Shown here: positions 34,593 to 42,680 of the stretch, one piece after another
Layout: each line of letters begins with the position of its first letter
How positions within the stretch are numbered: the stretch's first letter is position 1
From: Ruminococcus sp. NK3A76
GTDB lineage: Bacteria > Bacillota > Clostridia > Oscillospirales > Ruminococcaceae
Length of the DNA stretch: 64,000 nucleotides
Reading direction: 5' to 3'
Assembly (NCBI RefSeq): GCF_000686125.1
Contig: NZ_JMMA01000002.1
Span: 868,001-932,000, forward strand
Notes under the pieces: generated by a model
Database searches by the model: none
What the model saw: only the letters and a program-made list of their open reading frames with translations
Told to the model about the DNA's origin: nothing
Translations under genes and position numbers: made by a program

Positions 34593-35510
34593 ATGAAAAC
34601 CAAAGTATTACTTGCTCTGCTTGCGGCTGTGCTGCTGACATCATGCGGCGAGAGCAGCTCATCAGACAGTAAAAAGGATAGCAGCAGCGTGCAGACCACA
34701 GCATCTGCGGCTGAGAGCGACAACACCGCTGCTGCTGCGGCAGGATCTGACCCTGAACCCGAGCCCGAGCCGGCAGCTGACACGCAGGCCGACAGGGAGA
34801 CTATCTATCAGGTATCGCTGCTGCAGGGGCTTACCCTTGGCGACTACAACGGCAGCGTGAGCGTTGCTGACCTGAAAGCCAACGGCGACACGGGCATAGG
34901 CACATTTGACGGGCTCAACGGTGAGCTTATCATGTCAGACGGTGTGGTATACAGAGGGCTTTCAGACGGCTCGGTCGAGGTCGTTGCCGATGACGAGACT
35001 ATCCCCTTTGCAAACGTTACTTTCTTTGACGCAGACGAGCAGGAGGACGTAAGCGGTATAGCCACCATAGCTGATATCAAGGCTCTGCTCGATGAAAGAG
35101 TTGAAAAGCTCGGCAAGAACAGCTTCTACATGGTAAAGATAGAGGGCACTTTCAACAAGGTACACGCACGCAGCGAGCTTAAGCAGGAAAAGCCCTACAA
35201 GCCGCTTGCCAAGGTGCTGGAGACCGACCAGAGGGAGTTTGAGTGGGAGAATATCGAGGGCACAGTCGTTGCGCTCTACTGCCCTGAGTATATGAAGGAT
35301 CTGAACGCTGCCGGCTGGCATCTGCACTTTATCTCAAGCGACAAGACAAAGGGCGGCCACGTCCTTGATGTTGATATCAACTCTGCAAAGCTGAGTATCG
35401 ACCCGACACAGGGCTACAATATGCAGCTGCCTGAGACAGAGATGTTCCCGACACTTGATCTTACAAAGGATCAGTCGGAGGACATAAAGAAGGTCGAGAC
35501 TAAAGACTGA
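34593..35510 (+). CDS. Alpha-acetolactate decarboxylase, predicted lipoprotein
   Basis: 305 residues. A lipoprotein signal peptide ends at LLTSC (Cys18), followed by a Ser/Ala/Glu-Pro-rich linker to about residue 65. The rest is a full acetolactate decarboxylase: YQVSLLQGLTLGDYNGSVS, GDTGIGTFDGLNGE, PFANVTFFD, KIEGTF, QEKPYKPLAKV, and the zinc ligands in GWHLHFIS and GGHVLD. The reaction is acetolactate to acetoin. Being anchored outside the membrane is notable, as most homologues are cytoplasmic. It is monocistronic, with no alsS nearby. Confidence 0.88.
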   Translation: MKTKVLLALLAAVLLTSCGESSSSDSKKDSSSVQTTASAAESDNTAAAAAGSDPEPEPEPAADTQADRETIYQVSLLQGLTLGDYNGSVSVADLKANGDTGIGTFDGLNGELIMSDGVVYRGLSDGSVEVVADDETIPFANVTFFDADEQEDVSGIATIADIKALLDERVEKLGKNSFYMVKIEGTFNKVHARSELKQEKPYKPLAKVLETDQREFEWENIEGTVVALYCPEYMKDLNAAGWHLHFISSDKTKGGHVLDVDINSAKLSIDPTQGYNMQLPETEMFPTLDLTKDQSEDIKKVETKD

Positions 35511-35571
35511 TCTATAGGTAAAAAAGTACAAGCCGCCCTTAGCGCAGGCGCAATAAAGAAGTTTTTATTCC

Positions 35572-35606
35572 GACACTTCTGCTGTATCACGGCAGAAGTG
35601 TCTTTG
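35572..35606 (+). terminator. Terminator-like hairpin after the acetolactate decarboxylase gene
   Basis: GACACTTCTGC and GCAGAAGTGTC stem, then TTTGCGTT. It is nested in a wider inverted pair, TTAGCGCAGGCGC and GCGCCTGCTAA. Confidence 0.75.
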
Positions 35607-35626
35607 CGTTACTTAGTGCAGCGCCT

Positions 35627-35787
35627 GCTAAAAGAAAAAAGAAGAAAGAATAAATAAGAAATAATAATCAAGGTATCGTGTCTTATCGGCAAAAGCCGAT
35701 AAGACACGATATATTTTGAAATATGTCCGCAAAGCGGACACCTTGTTTATTCTTTATTCTTTCTTCTTTATTATTTATTCTTTTAGC
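35627..35787. repeat. Complete heptamer-ended palindromic element (GAATAAA type)
   Basis: The best specimen of the family. It has GCTAA at the left end and TTAGC at the right. The left arm has period-7 units (AAGAAAG AATAAAT AAGAAAT AATAATC); the right arm is TTTATTC TTTATTC TTTCTTC TTTATTA TTTATTC. Inner left: AAGGTATCG and the hairpin GTCTTATCGGC/GCCGATAAGAC. Inner right: GTCCGCAAAGCGGAC then ACCTT. About 161 bp, no coding capacity. Confidence 0.85.
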
Positions 35788-35884
35788 GGTGGCACATACA
35801 AAGCTGTAATTGTCAAATACTTCTTTATCGCCACCGCGCTTTATGCAAAGGGCGGCTTTTCTATGTAAAAAAATCGTTAAATCA

Positions 35885-35913
35885 TTGACAATGGGGCGGC
35901 GGTGTAGTATAAT
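35885..35913 (+). promoter_or_regulatory. Promoter of tpiA
   Basis: Perfect TTGACA, 17 bp, TATAAT. Confidence 0.92.
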
Positions 35914-35961
35914 AGAAGGGTAGATATTTATCCCAATTTTCAATGAAAAGGAGTTTTTAAA

Positions 35962-36738
35962 ATGAACAAAGCAGTAAGAAAAGCGATAATCGCAGGCAAC
36001 TGGAAGATGAACAAGACAAGACCCGAGGCTAAGGAGCTTTTAGAGGCTATCAAGCCCTTAGTTGCTAACGCAGAGGGCAATGTTGAAGTAATAGCTTGCG
36101 TTCCCTTCACAAACCTTGAAACAGCAGTAGCTGCAACAGCAGGCTCTAACGTTAAGGTCGGCGCTGAGAACGTTCACTTTGAAAAGAGCGGCGCTTTCAC
36201 AGGCGAGATATCCGCTGATATGCTCGTTGAGGTAGGCGTAGAGTACGTTGTTATCGGCCACAGCGAGAGAAGACAGTATTTCGGCGAGACAGACGAGACA
36301 GTGAACAAGAGAACTGTTGCTGCTCTTAACGCTGGCCTTAAGCCCATCGTTTGCGTAGGCGAGCTCAAGTGGGAGAGAGAATGCAACATCACTGAGGAAG
36401 TTATCGCACGTCAGATCAAGCTCGATCTCTGGAGCCTTACAGCAGAGCAGGTAAAGAAGGTAGTTATCGCTTACGAGCCTGTATGGGCTATCGGCACAGG
36501 CCTTACAGCTACACCCGATCAGGCTCAGGAGGTATGCGCATTTATAAGAGCACAGCTCGCAAAGCTCTATGACCAGGCAACAGCTGATGCAGTTACTATC
36601 CAGTACGGCGGCTCCATGAATGCAGGCAACGCAGCAGAGCTTTTAGCAAAGCCTGACATCGACGGCGGCCTTATCGGCGGCGCTTCACTTAAGGCTGCTG
36701 ATTTCAACACAATAGTTCAGGCAGCTGTAAACGGTTAA
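35962..36738 (+). CDS. tpiA: Triosephosphate isomerase
   Basis: 258 residues: AGNWKMNKT with the catalytic Asn-Lys, GAENVHFEKSGAFTGE, VIGHSERR (catalytic His), AYEPVWAIGTG (catalytic Glu) and YGGSMN phosphate loop. It interconverts DHAP and GAP in glycolysis. Codon usage is strongly biased. It is followed by a damaged DUF4177-like gene and gpmI, forming a glycolytic transcript. Confidence 0.98.
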   Translation: MNKAVRKAIIAGNWKMNKTRPEAKELLEAIKPLVANAEGNVEVIACVPFTNLETAVAATAGSNVKVGAENVHFEKSGAFTGEISADMLVEVGVEYVVIGHSERRQYFGETDETVNKRTVAALNAGLKPIVCVGELKWERECNITEEVIARQIKLDLWSLTAEQVKKVVIAYEPVWAIGTGLTATPDQAQEVCAFIRAQLAKLYDQATADAVTIQYGGSMNAGNAAELLAKPDIDGGLIGGASLKAADFNTIVQAAVNG

Positions 36739-36748
36739 GGAGAAAAAA

Positions 36749-36937
36749 ATGAAAAAGTATATCTACAAGGTAGACTCCTTCGGCTGCACCTTTTCAACAA
36801 GAGCATAGTTCACACAACAGCTTGCCGAAATGATAGACAAGTATGCGCAGGAGGGCTGGAGGCTTCACTCCTATGAGACCCCGGGCGCTATAGGCGAGCT
36901 TTGTGTATGCGTGTTTGAAAAGGAAGCAGAGGAATAG
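36749..36937 (+). pseudogene. DUF4177-like small protein interrupted by an in-frame TAG
   Basis: TAAGGAGAAAAAA (starting in the tpiA stop) precedes an ATG that reads MKKYIYKVDSFGCTFSTRA, then TAG at 36806-36808, then continues in the same frame FTQQLAEMIDKYAQEGW and ends in FEKEAEE and TAG. The KYIYKV start and the AQEGWRL segment followed by a short strand match DUF4177-type proteins of about 60 residues. Apart from the amber codon the frame is clean and has a canonical ribosome binding site, so it is either freshly broken, a sequencing error, or read through. Confidence 0.72.
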
Positions 36938-36979
36938 TTTAAGGTATTAAATTGCTTTTATAGAAAGGTTGGTTTTTTT

Positions 36980-38563
36980 ATGGCAAAGAAAAAACCCGTA
37001 ATTTTAGTAGTAATGGACGGTGTAGGCATCTCCGTGACAGGTCTTGGCGACGCTGTTACCGAGGCTAACACCCCCACACTTGACAGACTCAAGGCAGAGT
37101 GCCCCTATACAACGCTTAAGGCTCACGGCGGCGCAGTTGGTCTGCCCTCTGATGACGATATGGGTAACTCTGAGGTCGGCCACAATGCTTTAGGCTGCGG
37201 CCAGATCTACTCTCAGGGTGCAAAGCTCGTTAACGAGAGCATCGAGAGCGGCAAGATGTTCGCTTCCGACACATGGAAGACCCTTATCGAGAATGTCAAG
37301 AGCAAGGGCACTACTCTCCACTTCTTAGGCCTTCTCTCTGACGGTAATGTTCACTCGAATATCCACCACCTCGAAAAGATGCTCGCAAAGGCTAAGGAGG
37401 AGGGCGTCAAGACTGTAAGATGCCACATTCTCCTTGACGGACGTGACGTTCCTGCAACAAGTGCTCCCGTTTATATCAAGGAGCTTGAAGACTGCATCGC
37501 AGCTCTTAACGACGGCAGCTTTGACGCTCAGATAGCTTCCGGCGGCGGCAGAATGAAGATAACTATGGACAGATATCAGGCTGACTGGGGCATGGTAGAA
37601 AAGGGCTGGAACACACACGTTCACGGCGATGCAAGACAGTTTGCAAACGCTCTTGAAGCTGTTGACACACTCAGAAATGAGACAGGCGCTATAGATCAGG
37701 ATCTTCCTGAGTTCGTTATCGCTAAGGACGGCAAGCCCGTAGGCGCTATGCAGGACGGCGACAGCGTTGTTCTCTTCAACTTCCGCGGCGACAGAGCAAT
37801 AGAAATATCTATGGCATTCGACGGCGGCGATGAGTTTAACAGCTTTGACAGAGGCACTATCCCGGACGTTATATATGCAGGTATGCTCGAATACGACGGC
37901 GACCTTAAGATCCCCAAGAGATATCTTGTGAATCCGCCTGAGATAAAGAACACACTCTCCGAGCTGCTCGTTAATGCTGGCCTTTACTCCTATGCTGTTT
38001 CCGAAACTCAGAAGTACGGCCACGTTACATACTTCTGGAACGGCAACCGTTCCGAGCGCTTTGACGAGGAGCTTGAAACATGGAAGGAGATACCCTCTGA
38101 CAAGGTATCCTTCGACGAGAGACCGTGGATGAAGTCCGCTGAGATAACTGATGACCTTATCGAAGCTATCAAGGCTGACAAGTATGACTTCATCAGATGC
38201 AACTACCCGAACGGCGACATGGTAGGCCACACAGGCTCTATGGACGCAACTATCATCGGCGTTGAGAGCGTTGACCTCCAGCTTGCAAGACTTCTCAAAG
38301 TTGCAGACGAGTATGACTGCACAGTTCTTATCACAGCTGACCACGGCAACGCTGACGAGATGCTTGAAAAGAACAAGAAGGGCGAGATCCAGGTAAGAAC
38401 AGCTCACTCTCTTAACAGAGTTCCTTTCTATATCGTAAGCAAGGACAAGTATGTTATCAAGGACGCAGAGTCTACAAAGTACGGCCTTGCAAACGTTGCA
38501 CCTACAGTTGCAAAGATCTTAGGTCTTACACCTCCCGACTGCTGGGAAGAGTCCATGATATAA
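36980..38563 (+). CDS. gpmI: Phosphoglycerate mutase, 2,3-bisphosphoglycerate-independent
   Basis: 527 residues of the alkaline-phosphatase superfamily: VVMDGVGIS with the first metal Asp, DDDMGNSEVGHNALG containing the phosphorylated Ser, LDGRDVPATS, YGHVTYFWNGN, NYPNGDMVGHTG, and TADHGNAD plus AHSLNRVPF near the end. It interconverts 3- and 2-phosphoglycerate using Mn2+. It is 42 bp after the damaged DUF4177 gene and about 240 bp after tpiA. Confidence 0.97.
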   Translation: MAKKKPVILVVMDGVGISVTGLGDAVTEANTPTLDRLKAECPYTTLKAHGGAVGLPSDDDMGNSEVGHNALGCGQIYSQGAKLVNESIESGKMFASDTWKTLIENVKSKGTTLHFLGLLSDGNVHSNIHHLEKMLAKAKEEGVKTVRCHILLDGRDVPATSAPVYIKELEDCIAALNDGSFDAQIASGGGRMKITMDRYQADWGMVEKGWNTHVHGDARQFANALEAVDTLRNETGAIDQDLPEFVIAKDGKPVGAMQDGDSVVLFNFRGDRAIEISMAFDGGDEFNSFDRGTIPDVIYAGMLEYDGDLKIPKRYLVNPPEIKNTLSELLVNAGLYSYAVSETQKYGHVTYFWNGNRSERFDEELETWKEIPSDKVSFDERPWMKSAEITDDLIEAIKADKYDFIRCNYPNGDMVGHTGSMDATIIGVESVDLQLARLLKVADEYDCTVLITADHGNADEMLEKNKKGEIQVRTAHSLNRVPFYIVSKDKYVIKDAESTKYGLANVAPTVAKILGLTPPDCWEESMI

Positions 38564-38763
38564 CAATGCATAATGCAAAATGCATAATGCATAATTGTGG
38601 TGCGCCCTTCGGGCGGATCATAAAAGCGGCTGCGCCGCAAATCAATAATTCTCAATTATAAAAGCAACCCCCGAGGAACTTGTAATCCCTCGGGGGCTAT
38701 TTTTTAAATCCGTCCTGCGCAGCAGGACACCTTAATTATGAATTATGCATTATGCATTATTAG
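38564..38763. repeat. Heptamer-ended palindromic element (ATGCATA type) enclosing a terminator
   Basis: It begins directly after the gpmI stop. The left arm is ATGCATA ATGCAAA ATGCATA ATGCATA ATTG; the right arm is TTAATTA TGAATTA TGCATTA TGCATTA TTAG. Inner hairpins are GCGCCCTTCGGGCG, GCGGCTGCGCCGC and GTCCTGCGCAGCAGGAC followed by ACCTT. The right arm encodes the last residues and stop codon of the convergent FAD-oxidoreductase gene. Confidence 0.88.
38667..38705. terminator. Bidirectional terminator inside the element
   Basis: CCCCCGAGG and CCTCGGGGG stem, TATTTTTT on the plus strand. It separates gpmI from the convergent gene. Confidence 0.9.
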
Positions 38764-40342
38764 AGGGTGCCTGGTCTTTCATCACGGCAAGGGCAGTCTT
38801 TATGCCGTCAACGGCTGCCGACATGATGCCGCCGGCGTAGCCTGCACCCTCGCCGCAGGGGTAGAGGTCAGGCAGGGTGAGCGACTGACGGTTTTCGCCA
38901 CGGGTAATGCGCACAGGCGAGGAAGTCCTCGTTTCAGGGGCGGTGAGAAGTGCGTCGCCGTCTGCAAAGCAGGCCATTTTGCGACCGAAGCTCTGTAGAC
39001 CTGTCTTTAGCATATCCGTCACAAACCCCGGGAAAAGCTCACTCATATCTGCCGCCTCGACACCTCTTGAATAGGTGGGATTTATCTTGTCGCTGAGCAT
39101 GGCCTTGCCCTCGAATAAGCCCTTGACCGAGCAGGCAGGGGCTTTGTTTTTGGTGAGAGCGAAAGCACGCCTTTCTATCTCACGCTGAAACCTCATTCCG
39201 TCAAGAGCGCCTCTGCCGAAATCATCAGGCGTTACCGATACGGCGACTGCGGCGTTTGCGTTTTCGCCGTCTCTTGCAAACTCGCTCATGCCGTTGGTGA
39301 CGGTCGAGTTTTCCTCGCTCGCCGAGGGCACAACGTAGCCGCCAGGGCACATACAGAAGGTGTAGACCCCTCTGCCCTCGCTGTTGCGGTAGGAGAGCTG
39401 GTATTCGCCCTTGGGCAGCACAGGGTCGCCTGCGTAACTGCCGTAAAGCGAGCGGTCAACGTCCTGCTGCCTGTGCTCTATCCTGACACCTACCGAGAAA
39501 GGCTTTGGCTCTAAGAATACGTTCTTTGAAGCGAGCATCTCGAAGGTGTCTCTTGCGCTGTGGCCTATCGCTAAGATAAGCGACGAGCATAGCACCTCGC
39601 TGCCGTCGGATAGTGAGGCTTTAAGCCCGTCGGGGGTCTGCGTTATGTCGGTAAGCGCAGTCTCAAACCTTACCTCGCCGCCTAAGCGAATAGTTTCAAG
39701 GCGGATGTTTTTGACGACCTCACGCAGCTTGTCCGTGCCGATGTGCGGCTTTGCCTTGTGCAGTATCTCCTCCGGAGCGCCGAAGGCAACCAGCTCCTTT
39801 GATACAAGTGCGCATAGCTCGTCCTTGGTGCGGCAGGTGAGCTTGCCGTCTGAGAAAGTACCTGCACCGCCCTCGCCGAACTGTATGTTGGTGTTCGTGT
39901 CAAGCGCACCGCCGAGAGAGTATTCTTTTACCTTGCTTATGCGCTTGTCCATCTCAGCACCACGCTCGATTATAAGCGGCCTGTAGCCGCAGCGTGCAAG
40001 TATCAGCCCTGCGAACATTCCTGCCGGGCCGTAGCCTGCAACGACTACTCGTCCGTTTTTATGTACAGTGCCTATTTCCGGTTCAAGCCTTGCGTTCACG
40101 GCAAAGGATATGTTCTTGTTCCTCTCAGCCATGCTCCGCTCTGCCTTTTCGCTCGTCAGGCAGACATATACCGAGCTTACCGTCACGATGTTCTGATTGT
40201 CTCTTGCATCGATCGAAGTCTTGTGAATGTCAGCGCTCACGATGTCAGAGCGCCTGAGCTTTGCTGCGGCAACGGCCTTTTGTATTATCTCGTCCGGCAT
40301 ACTGCCGAGGGGAGCTTTTATGTTGTTTATGATTATTGGCAT
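38750..40342 (-). CDS. FAD-dependent oxidoreductase (COG2509-type dehydrogenase)
   Basis: 530 residues. After an N-terminal ferredoxin-like part (1-95), the dinucleotide-binding loop GYGPAGMFAGLILA is at about 104, followed by the FAD signatures IQFGEGGAGTFSDGKL and ILAIGHSARDTFEML. The C terminus has YPCGEGAGYAGGIMSAAVDG. It belongs to a conserved family annotated as uncharacterised FAD-dependent dehydrogenases. The last four residues and TAA are encoded by a heptamer array, so its C terminus has probably been rewritten by the element. Confidence 0.88.
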   Translation of the reverse strand: MPIIINNIKAPLGSMPDEIIQKAVAAAKLRRSDIVSADIHKTSIDARDNQNIVTVSSVYVCLTSEKAERSMAERNKNISFAVNARLEPEIGTVHKNGRVVVAGYGPAGMFAGLILARCGYRPLIIERGAEMDKRISKVKEYSLGGALDTNTNIQFGEGGAGTFSDGKLTCRTKDELCALVSKELVAFGAPEEILHKAKPHIGTDKLREVVKNIRLETIRLGGEVRFETALTDITQTPDGLKASLSDGSEVLCSSLILAIGHSARDTFEMLASKNVFLEPKPFSVGVRIEHRQQDVDRSLYGSYAGDPVLPKGEYQLSYRNSEGRGVYTFCMCPGGYVVPSASEENSTVTNGMSEFARDGENANAAVAVSVTPDDFGRGALDGMRFQREIERRAFALTKNKAPACSVKGLFEGKAMLSDKINPTYSRGVEAADMSELFPGFVTDMLKTGLQSFGRKMACFADGDALLTAPETRTSSPVRITRGENRQSLTLPDLYPCGEGAGYAGGIMSAAVDGIKTALAVMKDQAPSNNA

Positions 40343-40356
40343 AGCCTTTTCCTTTC

Positions 40357-40387
40357 ATAAAAACAGCCCCGTTTTCACAGGGCTGTA
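40357..40387 (-). terminator. Terminator of cdaA-cdaR
   Basis: Minus-strand ACAGCCCTGTG and ACGGGGCTGT stem with TTTTTAT after it. Confidence 0.85.
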
Positions 40388-40391
40388 TATG

Positions 40392-41663
40392 TTATGAGCT
40401 TATGGTTATCTGTATCTCGTTTGTGCCGACGCACCATACGTTGCGGTATTTTGACGAGTAGATAGTTGCATTCTTTATCATAGAGCCTGCCGATGTGCCT
40501 ATGTCTGAAAGGTCTATCTGTGCGGTCAGGTCGTCAGCTTTGAGCTTGCTTATCACATTCTCAGGGCCGTATATCACAACATCTGTGAGCTTGCCTGTAT
40601 CGAAGCTCACCTTCTTGCCGGAGGGGTTGTTGAGCACCTCGAACTGCGATTTCGGAATACTGAAGCTCTTTGATGTGAAGCCTTCCTTGTCGAATGTCAC
40701 CTTGACGCTCGTGATGCCCTCGGCAGATGTCTCGCCGGCGCTGAACGGTATGTCGAAGGTGTATATCCTTTCAAGGTCGAGCTCACTTAGCGGTATCGAG
40801 CCTACCGTGATGTCTTCCTCGTTCTTGTCATCAAGGTCAGATGTCAGCAGCGCTATCGGGTTGTCGCTGATGCTGTATTTTAAGGCAGACAGATCAAACC
40901 CTGCCGGCACACCCGTGAAGTCTACCTTAAGGTTGCCCGTCTTCTTTTTGAATATCGGGAAGGAGAGGGTGTATTCCTCATCGGGGAACTGATACAGCGA
41001 GCTGTCGAGCACGTCGTCGTTCTTGTCGTAGAGCACAATCTTGTTGGTGGTCATGTTCCTGTCCTCAGAAAGGCTCATCGAATTGTCAACAACGGCATAT
41101 GCCTTTGCTATCTTTGAAAGGTCGTTGTCAGCGCCTGTTATGCTTATCTTGTCGGGAGCACACGATACTGTACCGAGCGAGTAGCCGTCCTCCGCCGAGA
41201 TATTCGGAGCACTTGGGCTTAAGTCAAATTCCTTAGAGGTTATCGCATCAAACTGCACCTCGACTGTCTCAGGAGTTATCGAGAGTATTGACACCTTGTC
41301 TGCCGAGTGTGCGCTCTTGACATCTATATCGAGCTTGTAGGTGCCTTTCTTGGTAACGCTCGACACATCGACTGTCGCTGTAAGGTCGCTTGCGGCGTAG
41401 CTGCCTATCTCGTAGTTCATGCCCTCTATGATGACATCGACCGTCATGTCCTTGAAATTGAGTGCCGAAAGCCCCTTTTCCTCGGCTATCGTGCCGGTGA
41501 GCGTCAGGTCAACAGGCACGCTCGAAACAGTCTTGCTTATCGTCGGATACTGGGTGATAGAGAGTATCATCCATATGATTATTGCAAGAGCGATAGCAAG
41601 TATCCTCTGCCCGAGGTCAGAGCCGAGCTTTGCAGCAAGACCCTTGCCTTTTACTTTTTCCAT
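40392..41663 (-). CDS. cdaR: CdaR, YbbR-repeat regulator of the diadenylate cyclase
   Basis: 423 residues: one N-terminal membrane helix (about 15-38; RILAIALAIIIWMIL), then four YbbR-type beta domains outside the membrane (recurring VEVQFDAI, VTGADNDLSKI-like and VVIYGPENVISKL strands). CdaR binds CdaA and modulates its activity. The start overlaps the end of cdaA by 13 bp, with AGGGAGGGTG upstream, so the pair is translationally coupled. glmM, the usual third gene, is not adjacent. Confidence 0.92.
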   Translation of the reverse strand: MEKVKGKGLAAKLGSDLGQRILAIALAIIIWMILSITQYPTISKTVSSVPVDLTLTGTIAEEKGLSALNFKDMTVDVIIEGMNYEIGSYAASDLTATVDVSSVTKKGTYKLDIDVKSAHSADKVSILSITPETVEVQFDAITSKEFDLSPSAPNISAEDGYSLGTVSCAPDKISITGADNDLSKIAKAYAVVDNSMSLSEDRNMTTNKIVLYDKNDDVLDSSLYQFPDEEYTLSFPIFKKKTGNLKVDFTGVPAGFDLSALKYSISDNPIALLTSDLDDKNEEDITVGSIPLSELDLERIYTFDIPFSAGETSAEGITSVKVTFDKEGFTSKSFSIPKSQFEVLNNPSGKKVSFDTGKLTDVVIYGPENVISKLKADDLTAQIDLSDIGTSAGSMIKNATIYSSKYRNVWCVGTNEIQITISS

Positions 41664-42538
41664 TTAGACATCACCCTCCCTGCAAACGTGTTCTTCTCCT
41701 TGCCGGAGGTGTCAGGTTCCTGCTCTGCGAGCAGCCTTGTGCGCAGCAGCTTCTTTAGGCTGTCCTTTGAAAAGCCTCTTGTCAGCTCGCCGTTCTCAGC
41801 AACGGATATCGTACCCGTTTCTTCTGATACGACTATGACGAGAGCATCGGAGTTCTCGCTCATGCCTATCGCAGCCCTGTGTCGTGAGCCCAGCTGCTTT
41901 GCTATAAGCTCCTCCTTCTGCGGCTTTGGCAGAAAGCAGCCAGCTGCGAGTATCATTCCGTCACGCATTACCACTGCGCCGTCGTGCAGGGGAGTGTTGG
42001 GAAAGAATATATTCCCGAACACCGCCGCAGAGGGGGTGCAGTTGAGCACTGTGCCGGTGGCTATCTGCTCACCGAGCCTTGTTTTCTGCTCTATTATTAT
42101 CAGAGCGCCTGTCTTGGTAGACGAGAGGTCTGCCGAGGCGTCGCATATGGCATCTATCGCTTCGTTCCACTTTTCGGCGAGCAGGTCGTCCTCACTCTGC
42201 GTAAAGAACGAGCCAAGCTCTGTAAGCCTTGTGCGGCCTATCTTTTCTATGATGCGCCTAAGCTCCGGCTGGAACAGGATTATGATAGCAAGTATTCCCC
42301 ACTGGAAGCAGTTTTTGAGTATAAAGCGCATAGTCTGCAAATTTGCAAATACGGCGATAAGGTATGCAGCGACGAGCACTATGATACCCTTTATGAGCTG
42401 CTGCGCCCTTGTCTCCCTTACAAGCCTTATGCCGTGGTAGATAAGGTATGACAGCAGTGCCATATCTATTATATCAGTTATCCTGATCGATACGAGCACA
42501 TTCCATATCGACTGGATAATATTATCTAAACCGAACAT
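41651..42538 (-). CDS. cdaA: Diadenylate cyclase CdaA
   Basis: 295 residues: three N-terminal membrane helices (about 10-80) and a DAC domain with LHDGAVV (DGA motif) and LGSRHRAAIG (RHR motif), the two catalytic signatures. It makes cyclic di-AMP from two ATP, a second messenger of potassium and osmotic control. The start at 42538 is preferred over 42547 because AAAGGA is 9 nt upstream. Confidence 0.95.
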   Translation of the reverse strand: MFGLDNIIQSIWNVLVSIRITDIIDMALLSYLIYHGIRLVRETRAQQLIKGIIVLVAAYLIAVFANLQTMRFILKNCFQWGILAIIILFQPELRRIIEKIGRTRLTELGSFFTQSEDDLLAEKWNEAIDAICDASADLSSTKTGALIIIEQKTRLGEQIATGTVLNCTPSAAVFGNIFFPNTPLHDGAVVMRDGMILAAGCFLPKPQKEELIAKQLGSRHRAAIGMSENSDALVIVVSEETGTISVAENGELTRGFSKDSLKKLLRTRLLAEQEPDTSGKEKNTFAGRVMSKWKK

Positions 42539-42586
42539 AGCTAACATTCCTTTATGTTTCTTGTGGCCATAACTTCACATAATAAT

Positions 42587-42615
42587 ATTGTAGCATAATT
42601 TTATCAAAAGTACAA
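42587..42615 (-). promoter_or_regulatory. Promoter of cdaA-cdaR
   Basis: Minus-strand TTGTAC (42610-42615), 17 bp, TACAAT (42587-42592). Confidence 0.7.
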
Positions 42616-42680
42616 GAGGAAAATATGAAAAAATCAAAAAAACAGGCAAATTTTTGCCCGTTTTTATGAAAAATGTTCTG

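Noticed and set aside
37325-38407. A 360-codon open frame antisense to gpmI
   Set aside because: It mirrors the strongly biased codons of gpmI, has no ribosome binding site and gives a Val/Ser/Cys-rich nonsense protein.
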